A stretch of 6,792 bases of DNA from JBMNRY01 sp050944915 (lineage in GTDB: Bacteria; Bacillota; Limnochordia; JAAZLZ01). A model generated the notes under the pieces. The model saw nothing but the letters and a program-made list of their open reading frames with translations. It did not search any database and was not told the origin of the DNA. Below are positions 1 through 5,146 of the stretch, piece by piece. The translations under genes and the position numbers were made by a program. Each line of letters starts with the position of its first letter. Within the stretch, counting starts at the first letter, position 1. The stretch lies in assembly GCA_050944915.1 (NCBI GenBank), contig JBMNRY010000100.1:1-6792 (forward strand). The letters run 5' to 3'.

Positions 1-46
1 CTTCGATCCTACAGTAGCTTGACACTATCCCCCAGGGGGCCGGTAG

Positions 47-76
47 TTGACAAAGGCCTTAACCACCATGTATAAT
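47..76 (+). promoter_or_regulatory. Sigma-A promoter of the smpB-ssrA operon
   Basis: A perfect -35 hexamer TTGACA (47-52) and a perfect -10 hexamer TATAAT (71-76) are separated by 18 bp. Transcription would start near A83, giving a 5' leader of about 73 nt before the smpB ATG at 156. No comparable promoter is seen just before the tmRNA gene, so this one probably drives both smpB and ssrA. A second TTGACA with a similar preceding sequence (GTAGCTTGACA, 14-24) has no -10 partner at a usable distance. Confidence 0.88.
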
Positions 77-106
77 AGGTGTAGTTCAACGATCCCTTTT
101 TGTGTG

Positions 107-150
107 CACCCCTCTTCTTTGTAAGTGGGGTCCTATTGTCCAGAGGGGTG
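107..150 (+). promoter_or_regulatory. smpB leader hairpin covering the ribosome binding site
   Basis: CACCCCTCT (107-115) is perfectly complementary to AGAGGGGTG (142-150), a 9-bp stem with a 26-nt loop. The right arm is the purine-rich ribosome binding site just before the smpB ATG at 156, so the folded leader would hide it. A weaker alternative pairs ACCCC (108-112) with GGGGT (127-131) and would free the site. The pairing is seen in the sequence; any regulatory switch is inference. Confidence 0.5.
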
Positions 151-155
151 AGCCC

Positions 156-614
156 ATGGAGGCTATTAAAGTAGTTACGGAGAACCGCAAGGCTCGCCAT
201 GATTATTTTATCGAAGAAAAGTATGAAGCGGGTATCGCCCTAACGGCAACGGAAGTTAAGTCTTTAAGGGCCGGGCGGGTTAATCTTAAGGATAGCCATG
301 CTGCGCCCCACAACGGTGAGTTGTACCTTTACAACGCCCATATCAGTGAGTACGACTTTGGTAACCGCCAAAACCATGACCCTACAAGACCCCGCAAGCT
401 GTTGATGCACCGTTCCGAGATCGATCGTTTGATCGGTCGGATCCAGGAGAAGGGTTACACCCTGGTGCCTTTACGGATCTACTTTAAGCGGGGCTGGGCC
501 AAGGTGGAAATCGCCTTAGCCCGGGGTAAGAAACTCTATGATAAACGGCAAACCATGGCGGACCGGGAGACTAAACGTCGGGTCGACCGGGCCCTTAAGG
601 AATGGAATCGTTGA
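156..614 (+). CDS. smpB: SsrA-binding protein SmpB
   Basis: SmpB is the cytoplasmic protein partner of tmRNA. It binds the tRNA-like domain, delivers it to ribosomes stalled without a stop codon, and its C-terminal tail occupies the empty mRNA channel. The 152-residue product has the normal family length. Recognisable blocks are RHDYFIEEKYEAGI (14-27), ATEVKSLRAGRVNLKDSHA (31-49), HDPTRPRKLLMH (74-85) and the hallmark GKKLYDKR (124-131), followed by a basic tail ending in KEWNR. I chose the ATG at 156 because it follows an AGAGGGG binding site and gives the usual N-terminus; an in-frame GTG at 102 would add 18 residues unlike the family. The TGA stop (612-614) lies 7 nt before mature tmRNA, so the two genes form a tight operon. 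Identity is certain; only the regulation is inferred. Confidence 0.98.
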   Translation: MEAIKVVTENRKARHDYFIEEKYEAGIALTATEVKSLRAGRVNLKDSHAAPHNGELYLYNAHISEYDFGNRQNHDPTRPRKLLMHRSEIDRLIGRIQEKGYTLVPLRIYFKRGWAKVEIALARGKKLYDKRQTMADRETKRRVDRALKEWNR

Positions 615-621
615 TGTTCGT

Positions 622-976
622 GGGGGTGTATTAGTTTCGACATGGGGATGAAGGAGCATCGATAGCGGGTCGAGGTCCTGCTCCTCGTTAAACTGCGGGA
701 AGGCTAATAAACGCCAACGATAATTACGCACTAGCAGCCGCTTAAGACGGTTGCTCACTCCCCGGCTTCTCGCCCGTGGAATCCGGTCCGAGTGTCATTT
801 TAGCGGGCTACTAAACTACCGACGCCCATAAGTAGTTTAGGAAACATTATGGGCTAGCCTCGACGGAATCCTGCCCTTGGGAGTCTTTAGAGGTCATATC
901 AAAACAAGGGATACACCCGTAGAAGTCGGTGTGACTTTCCTTGTGGACAGCGGTGCAACTCCGCTCACCTCCACCA
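622..976 (+). ncRNA. ssrA: Transfer-messenger RNA (tmRNA)
   Basis: This one-piece tmRNA rescues stalled ribosomes and tags the unfinished protein. The acceptor stem pairs GGGGGUG (622-628) with CACCUCC (966-972), including the G3-U wobble (624/970) used by alanyl-tRNA synthetase, then A973 and an encoded CCA (974-976). PK1 is CGAGG/CCUCG (671-675/683-687) with UCCUGC/GCGGGA (676-681/695-700). The reading frame starts at GCC 713 and encodes ANDNYALAAA, then UAA (743-745) in the loop of H5 (734-740/748-754). PK2 uses CACUC/GAGUG (756-760/790-794) and GCCCG/CGGGC (772-776/804-808). PK3 uses 811-819/832-840 and 824-831/847-854. PK4 uses 858-861/890-893 and 874-879/905-910. The T arm is 949-965. 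Unusually, the D-loop has A633-G634 where GG is typical, and the T-loop reads UGCAACU rather than UUCRANY. The 5' end probably needs RNase P processing from the smpB transcript. Confidence 0.97.
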
Positions 977-986
977 TGAAATATTG

Positions 987-1014
987 ACGCTACCTATTAG
1001 AGGTGGCGTTTTTT
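987..1014 (+). terminator. Intrinsic terminator of the smpB-ssrA operon
   Basis: ACGCTACC (987-994) pairs with GGTGGCGT (1002-1009), 8 bp with one U-G wobble and a 7-nt loop, followed directly by six Ts (1009-1014). It begins 10 nt after the tmRNA CCA, which leaves a short 3' trailer for exonucleases to trim. Confidence 0.9.
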
Positions 1015-1019
1015 GTTTG

Positions 1020-1047
1020 CCTGAAGATGATGGAAGGGTTCTTCAGG
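1020..1047. repeat. 8-bp inverted repeat between two convergent terminators
   Basis: CCTGAAGA (1020-1027) and TCTTCAGG (1040-1047) form a perfect inverted repeat with a 12-nt spacer. It lies in the gap between the ssrA terminator and the terminator of the opposing operon. It has no U-tract on either strand. It may be a protein binding site or an extra 3'-end hairpin; no function can be assigned. Confidence 0.35.
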
Positions 1048-1072
1048 TCCCTGTTGTCCCGGGTTTATCCAC

Positions 1073-1100
1073 AAAAAGAGGGCCCTCAATGGGGCCCTCT
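1073..1100 (-). terminator. Intrinsic terminator of the tct operon
   Basis: Read on the minus strand, AGAGGGCCC (1100-1092) pairs perfectly with GGGCCCTCT (1085-1077) around a 6-nt loop and runs into five Ts (1077-1073, the first being the last stem base). It lies 24 bp past the stop of the PPC-domain gene. There is no T-run on the plus-strand side, so it is directional, and it faces the ssrA terminator 58 bp away. Confidence 0.92.
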
Positions 1101-1124
1101 ACAGAGAAACTAATTAACTTAATT

Positions 1125-1586
1125 CTATTTCTGCCCTTCTTGATCAGTCGTTATGGTCCTAATTCTTTCCGGTTGTTTGTAATCACGACGGGCCGGGAAG
1201 TGGCCAAGCTTTAGAATAGCCAGCTCGATGACCGTTAAGACGACGCAGCCCTTTTCGATATGGCCGGTGACGATCTTGTCCCCATTTAGACAACCAGTCA
1301 AGTGCAGATGGGGTTCACCACCGGCGATAATGCCTTGGATAGCGCTGACTTCAATGGAACCCTCGTAGGTGTAGTAACGTTGTTTTCGAGTCATCAAATT
1401 GATAGGATGTCCGGCGTCCACTTCATGGACATTACAGACCCGCAGGCTGCCGATGCCCGAGACGACGACTCCCCCTTGAATATCTTCCCTGTCGATGACT
1501 TCTTGTAAGCTTTCTAGTAGCAGCTCATTGGGAGCTAAGGTGATGGCGATGAGTTCCGAACTGACGGTGCCTTTGATAACTTCCAT
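1125..1586 (-). CDS. PPC/DUF296-domain protein, last gene of the tct operon
   Basis: This 153-residue protein matches the PPC (plant and prokaryote conserved, DUF296) fold. Visible family signatures are VVSGIGSL (41-48), the histidine motif GEPHLHLTG (90-98), the following GHIEKGCVV (108-116) and a glutamate at 121. Plant relatives carry AT-hooks and bind DNA; bacterial single-domain members form trimers and mostly have no known function. No AT-hook is visible here, only a mildly basic C-terminal tail after residue 130. The ATG at 1586 follows AGGAGG (1598-1593) with 6-nt spacing. The gene starts 17 nt after the tctA stop and is followed by the operon terminator, so it is co-transcribed with the transporter. 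A role as a ligand-sensing or regulatory accessory is possible but unproven. Family assignment is confident; function is unknown. Confidence 0.85.
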   Translation of the reverse strand: MEVIKGTVSSELIAITLAPNELLLESLQEVIDREDIQGGVVVSGIGSLRVCNVHEVDAGHPINLMTRKQRYYTYEGSIEVSAIQGIIAGGEPHLHLTGCLNGDKIVTGHIEKGCVVLTVIELAILKLGHFPARRDYKQPERIRTITTDQEGQK

Positions 1587-1603
1587 TGTTTTCCTCCTGT
1601 TGG

Positions 1604-3124
1604 TTATCCTTTCTCCTTCTTGGACATTCCCGCCCAGGAAATCTGTTGTAGTAAAGGTAGGAAGAGAATTAACAGACTTGCCCCCAAGATGATGACCGAT
1701 ATGGGACTTTGGAGAAAGGAATTAATGGTCGAGAGCAGATTTCCTTTGTTCAGTTGGATAGCCCGCCGAAGGTTTTCTTCCATCATCGGACCGAGGATGA
1801 CTCCGAGAACTAGGGGTGCCTTCGGGATTCGGAGTCTAGTCATGAAAAATCCTAAGAATCCAAAGACCAGCATTACTCCAATATCAAAGGGGTTGTTGCG
1901 GATGGCATAAGCCCCCAGGGAAGCCAAAACGACGACGGTGGGTAGTAAGATTCCTTTGGACAGGGAGATGAGTCGGGCAAAGATCTTGGCACAGGAGATG
2001 CCGATGATGAACATCATGATGTTGGCCAAGAACATGCCGATAAAGATGGAGGAAACCAGCTCCGGCTCCTGACGGAACAGAAGGGGACCGGGCCGGATAC
2101 CATGGAGGATGAGGGCACCGATGAGAATAGCGGTCACCGAATCGCCGGGAATACCTAAGGAGAGCATAGTCATCATGGCTCCACCGGTACAAGCGTTATT
2201 AGCCGTTTCAGGGGCGATAATGCCATCGGCTGCTCCAGTACCCAGTTTTTCCGGTTCCTTGGAAAATCTTTTTTGCTGACCATAGGCCACGATGGCGGCG
2301 ATGGTAGCACCGGCGCCCGGTACCGCGCCGATGAAGACCCCGATAACGGCCGAGCGGATCACCGTCCAAAAATGGGTGACAAATTGGGAGAGACTGGGAA
2401 GAACTCGATCTAAACGTTGGACTGTAGTTTTCAGATAACCTCCGCTAACCACCTGCTCGAAGATCTCGCTGAGACCGAAGAGCCCGATCAACAGAGGGAC
2501 AAATTCCACCCCTGTAATCAAGTTAGGCATGCCCATGGTAAACCGGAGATAGCCGGTGGCCAAGTCCACGCCGATGCAGGCGACAAAAAGGCCCCACAGG
2601 GCAGAAACTATACCGCGGACCAGGTTTTCTCCCGAGACATAAGCGACAACACTTAGCCCCAAAAAGGCAACGGCGAAATATTCTTGGGAGCGGAACTTGG
2701 CGGCGACCTTGGCGATGCCCGGCGCGAACAGGGCAAGGAGAATTACGGAAATGAGTCCACCGAGGAAGGAGGCGGTGGTCGCCAGGCCCAGGGCTTTGCC
2801 GGCTTCACCCCGTTGACTCATGGGGTAGGCATCCATGGTTGTCATTAATGCCGCCGGTGTTCCTGGGATGTTAATCAGTGCTGCCGATACCGATCCTCCG
2901 TATACGGCACCGATGTAAACGCTACATAGGGTCAGAATGGCTGTAATGGGGGGCATGGTATAAGTGAAAGGAACTAGAATGGCTACCCCCATGTTGGCCG
3001 TTAACCCTGGCATTGCACCGAACATGATACCTAAGAAGACACCGGCGGCCATGAAGAAAAGGGTTGCAGGTTGTAAGACATGTCCCCAGCCTAGAAGATA
3101 GAGATCGAGAAAACCGGATTCCAC
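1604..3124 (-). CDS. tctA: Tripartite tricarboxylate transporter large permease, TctA family
   Basis: TctA is the large, many-spanning membrane subunit of TTT transporters and carries the substrate through the inner membrane by ion-coupled transport. With the start used here the product is 506 residues, normal for the family. Both internal-repeat signatures are present: GAMPGLTANMG (36-46) with YGGSVSAALINIPGTP (75-90), and GAVPGAGATIAAI (266-278) with APETANNACTGGA (304-316), LSLGIPGD (321-328) and HGIRPGP (341-347). I chose the GTG at 3124 because AAAGGAG (3139-3133) sits 8 nt before it. A longer in-frame start (GTG at 3142) would place that binding site inside the coding region and has none of its own. 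It follows tctB after 35 nt containing a strong hairpin, and a PPC-domain gene follows after 17 nt. The substrate is unknown; TTT systems carry tricarboxylates, dicarboxylates or other organic acids. Confidence 0.95.
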   Translation of the reverse strand: MESGFLDLYLLGWGHVLQPATLFFMAAGVFLGIMFGAMPGLTANMGVAILVPFTYTMPPITAILTLCSVYIGAVYGGSVSAALINIPGTPAALMTTMDAYPMSQRGEAGKALGLATTASFLGGLISVILLALFAPGIAKVAAKFRSQEYFAVAFLGLSVVAYVSGENLVRGIVSALWGLFVACIGVDLATGYLRFTMGMPNLITGVEFVPLLIGLFGLSEIFEQVVSGGYLKTTVQRLDRVLPSLSQFVTHFWTVIRSAVIGVFIGAVPGAGATIAAIVAYGQQKRFSKEPEKLGTGAADGIIAPETANNACTGGAMMTMLSLGIPGDSVTAILIGALILHGIRPGPLLFRQEPELVSSIFIGMFLANIMMFIIGISCAKIFARLISLSKGILLPTVVVLASLGAYAIRNNPFDIGVMLVFGFLGFFMTRLRIPKAPLVLGVILGPMMEENLRRAIQLNKGNLLSTINSFLQSPISVIILGASLLILFLPLLQQISWAGMSKKEKG

Positions 3125-3132
3125 TAGCTTCG

Positions 3133-3139
3133 CTCCTTT
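3133..3139 (-). promoter_or_regulatory. Ribosome binding site that fixes the tctA start
   Basis: On the minus strand AAAGGAG lies 8 nt before the GTG at 3124. It overlaps the codons after the alternative GTG at 3142, so it supports the shorter, 506-residue TctA. Confidence 0.75.
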
Positions 3140-3152
3140 CACAAGGAATCTG

Positions 3153-3173
3153 GGGTACCCTATAAGGGTACCC
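3153..3173 (-). promoter_or_regulatory. Perfect intercistronic hairpin at the tctB stop codon
   Basis: On the minus strand AGGGTACCC and GGGTACCCT form a perfect 9-bp stem around a 3-nt loop (3162-3164). The tctB stop codon (3162-3160) lies at the loop/stem edge, and the tctA binding site begins 13 nt downstream. There is no U-tract after it, so it is not a normal terminator. An mRNA-stability or processing element that adjusts tctB/tctA output is the likeliest reading (inference). Confidence 0.7.
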
Positions 3174-3588
3174 GCAGTAAGACGACAAAGACGATATAGA
3201 TACTAAGGGTTAAGCCTATGGAATAGGCACCTACCCGGACCAAGGGCCTTTCCCCCAGTAGGTAAGCCATGGCCCCTAAAAAGATGAAAGTGGAGAGGAA
3301 AAAGGCCCTTTGTACCAGCCCGATCCAGTTGTACAAAAGGATCCCGCCGGCGAACAGAGCGGTGATCTTTAGATAGTGCCTATCGAGGGCTTCCGTTCCT
3401 TCGGTTTTACCGGTGTATTCCTGGTAAACGGCGACCAAGCCCATGATGATCAAAAGGACGGCGATGGCCCGGGGGAAGAGGGCAGGATCGGCCGATGCAT
3501 TATGGGCCGCCGGGTAGGACCTGGTGCCTAGATAGATCAGGATACCACTTCCGAACATCGATGCGATGGCTAATCTGTTGCGCCACAT
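3160..3588 (-). CDS. tctB: Tripartite tricarboxylate transporter small permease, TctB family
   Basis: TctB is the poorly conserved small membrane subunit that partners TctA in TTT transporters. The 142-residue product has four hydrophobic segments, roughly residues 5-22, 38-54, 74-91 and 95-140, the last long enough for two closely spaced helices. The N-terminal segment followed by a short loop with SADPALFPRAIAVLL is typical of the family. The ATG at 3588 follows a strong AGGAGG-type site about 7 nt upstream. It begins 30 nt after the tctC stop and is followed by tctA after a hairpin-containing gap. The sequence alone would be a modest family match; its place between TctC and TctA makes the assignment firm. 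Confidence 0.92.
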   Translation of the reverse strand: MWRNRLAIASMFGSGILIYLGTRSYPAAHNASADPALFPRAIAVLLIIMGLVAVYQEYTGKTEGTEALDRHYLKITALFAGGILLYNWIGLVQRAFFLSTFIFLGAMAYLLGERPLVRVGAYSIGLTLSIYIVFVVLLRVPL

Positions 3589-3618
3589 ATTACTCCCTCC
3601 TCGCCCCTTCCCGAAAGC

Positions 3619-4599
3619 TTAACGTTTGGGTCTAGTGGTGATTAGATCCAGGTCCGCTAAGATTTCTTGGACTAAGACATCTTCGTCTTCGATGACCTTA
3701 CGGAATTCAGCGGCATTGGCGTAAGCCACGTTGATCCCTGCCGTCTCCATGGCTTGGAGGAATTCCGGCGAAGCGGCAGCTTTGGCGACCTTCGCTTCTA
3801 GATCGGCGACGATTTCCGCCGGTGTTTCAGCCCGTACGGCAAGACCCCGCCATACGGCGTAGGTAACATCGATTCCCCGTTCCTTCAAGGTGGGTACATC
3901 GGGGAAGAGCTGATCCCGTTGGTTGGCCATAACTGCCAGGACCTTAAAGTCTCCGCTATCGACTAAGCCCTTCACCTCTGCAGGGCTGATAGTCATCGCT
4001 TGGATTTCACCGGCGTTGGCGGCGGCAATGGTCGGTGCACTACCGGCGTAGAAGACAAATTCCACATCGATGCCCACTTCTTGGGCAAAGAGCAAGCCTG
4101 CCATATGCCAGATGCCGCCCCGTCCGGAACAGCCCACATTGATCTCACCGGGGTGGGCCTTTGCGTATTCGATGAATTCTTCGATAGTATCTGCAGGGAA
4201 ATCGACAGGAACGGTGATGGCCGAGACATCTTCCACGAGGATGGCTAGGGGAGCGAAGACGGTCATCGTATCCACATGGGGTTGCCCAGTATAGGGGAGG
4301 GCAGAGAAGGTGCGGGAGATAATGATGATGTGATGACCATCGGCCGGTTCGTTGAGCAGGTTGACGGCGGCTGCACCGCCACTAGCACCGGTGATGTTGA
4401 CTACCAAAACGGGAACACCTAGTTCCCTTTCCAAAGCCGGCTGGATGGCCCGGGCCACGATATCCATGTTACCACCGGCTGCGGCACCAACGAGGATAGT
4501 CACTGGACGCTCCCATTTGACGGCTGCTCCTACAGTAGAACCCATCACCAGGACGAGGACTACCAGACAAACCAGAAGACCCAATCTAAACCTTTGCAT
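3619..4599 (-). CDS. tctC: Tripartite tricarboxylate transporter receptor, TctC/Bug family
   Basis: This is the extracytoplasmic solute-binding protein that hands an organic acid to the TctA/TctB permease. The 326-residue length fits the family. A signal peptide is clear: basic MQRFR, a hydrophobic stretch at 6-20, and a likely signal peptidase I site around VGA-A (23-26). Family motifs include GGNMDIVAR (42-50), GASGG (71-75), the GCSGRGG loop (156-162), FVFYAGSAPT (181-190) and LFPDVPTLKERGID (231-244). There is no lipobox cysteine at the cleavage region; Cys11 is inside the hydrophobic core. That is unusual for a Gram-positive receptor. The ATG at 4599 is preceded by AAGGGAG (4618-4612) with a long 12-nt spacing. 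It is the first gene of the tctC-tctB-tctA-PPC operon. The ligand cannot be predicted from the sequence. Confidence 0.95.
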   Translation of the reverse strand: MQRFRLGLLVCLVVLVLVMGSTVGAAVKWERPVTILVGAAAGGNMDIVARAIQPALERELGVPVLVVNITGASGGAAAVNLLNEPADGHHIIIISRTFSALPYTGQPHVDTMTVFAPLAILVEDVSAITVPVDFPADTIEEFIEYAKAHPGEINVGCSGRGGIWHMAGLLFAQEVGIDVEFVFYAGSAPTIAAANAGEIQAMTISPAEVKGLVDSGDFKVLAVMANQRDQLFPDVPTLKERGIDVTYAVWRGLAVRAETPAEIVADLEAKVAKAAASPEFLQAMETAGINVAYANAAEFRKVIEDEDVLVQEILADLDLITTRPKR

Positions 4600-4703
4600 C
4601 GTTTGGTAAAACTCCCTTCTGTGTAAATATTGGCGGTTTTTAAAAGACTATTTCGAGGGCATCACGACCTTTCGACGAGGAAATTATTAGCCGTTGACCT
4701 GAG

Positions 4704-4726
4704 GGGGTGGTCGGCACGACAACCCC
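4704..4726 (-). promoter_or_regulatory. GC-rich hairpin in the tctC leader
   Basis: On the minus strand GGGGT-T-GTCG and CGAC-C-ACCCC pair as 5 bp plus 4 bp around one mismatch, with a 3-nt loop TGC. It lies about 105 nt before the tctC start and within the predicted leader. There is no U-tract, so it is not a standard terminator. It could be an RNA control element or a dyad operator in the DNA; the sequence cannot separate these. Confidence 0.45.
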
Positions 4727-4835
4727 TTCGTCACTTGCGTAGGCATCTTGAAATCCATTGGCGGCTCTTTATTCCCGACAAGGATGAAACAATATTTCGA
4801 CTTCCGGAAATCTACCTACAATTACCGATAGTGAC

Positions 4836-4864
4836 AGTTTACAACAAAAATTCTGCCTTTTCAA
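4836..4864 (-). promoter_or_regulatory. Candidate sigma-A promoter of the tct operon
   Basis: On the minus strand TTGAAA (4864-4859, five of six consensus bases) and TAAACT (4841-4836, four of six) are separated by exactly 17 bp. Transcription would start near 4829, leaving a leader of about 230 nt to the tctC ATG. It is the best match in the region between the two operons, but not strong enough to be certain. Confidence 0.5.
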
Positions 4865-5073
4865 GAACTTATTCTCTAGTTGTTTCCCACTGTTTCTGTA
4901 AGTCCGTTTACGTTCATTCTTAGCAGATTTTGACGATGATGCTTGGGGAACTCGATGGGGAAAAGGTGGGGATTTGACTCCTTTTTCTTCAAAAGAAACT
5001 TTCTTCCTTTCACTAATTAGGGGGGAGTACCCCTGCCTTTGGCGACCGGGGAAGTTGAGCCCAGGAAGATGGG

Positions 5074-5106
5074 AAAAAAACCGTCAATCCCCCGGGGATT
5101 GACGGT
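5074..5106 (-). terminator. Intrinsic terminator of the ABC permease operon
   Basis: On the minus strand ACCGTCAATCCC pairs perfectly with GGGATTGACGGT, at least 12 bp with a tight 3-nt loop, followed by seven Ts (the complement of 5080-5074, the first also able to pair). It begins 40 bp after the stop codon of the MalG-like gene and ends that operon before the tct regulatory region. Confidence 0.95.
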
Positions 5107-5146
5107 GAGTGAGGTAAGAAGATCTTGGCCCACGGAGGTCTCCCCT

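Larger units (their letters stand above)
4600..5073 (-). other. Intergenic region between the ABC and tct operons
   Basis: This stretch of about 470 bp has no convincing gene. Its right end carries the U-tract side of the ABC-operon terminator. It holds a candidate tctC promoter (4836-4864), a palindrome TTCCGGAA (4802-4809), a GC-rich hairpin (4704-4726), and repeated boxes: ATTGGCGG at 4629-4636 and 4757-4764, and TATTTCGA at 4649-4656 and 4793-4800 with a related CTTTCGA at 4669-4675. An AT-rich 6-bp hairpin also occurs near 4984-4998. The long leader suggests tct expression is controlled, but no known riboswitch class was recognised. Confidence 0.6.

Noticed and set aside
102..155. Upstream GTG start for smpB that would add 18 residues
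   Set aside because: It has no ribosome binding site, the added residues do not resemble SmpB, and the ATG at 156 has a purine-rich site and gives the usual N-terminus.
622..1014. tmRNA gene as a genomic island attachment site
   Set aside because: ssrA is a common integration target, but no integrase, repeated 3' end or foreign-looking cargo is present, and a normal terminator follows directly.
3125..3142. Longer TctA start at GTG 3142
   Set aside because: It lacks an upstream ribosome binding site and would place the clear AAAGGAG site inside the coding region.
4567..4569. Cys11 of TctC as a lipoprotein cysteine
   Set aside because: It lies inside the hydrophobic core after L-L-V, which is not a lipobox, and the leader before it would be too short.
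4869..4918. Minus-strand 13-codon ATG frame upstream of tctC, possible leader peptide
   Set aside because: It has no ribosome binding site and lies upstream of or over the candidate promoter, so it would not be in the leader.
4630..4923. Plus-strand open frame of 97 codons in the intergenic region
   Set aside because: It starts with TTG, has no ribosome binding site, its sequence looks like no known protein, and it covers the tctC regulatory region.
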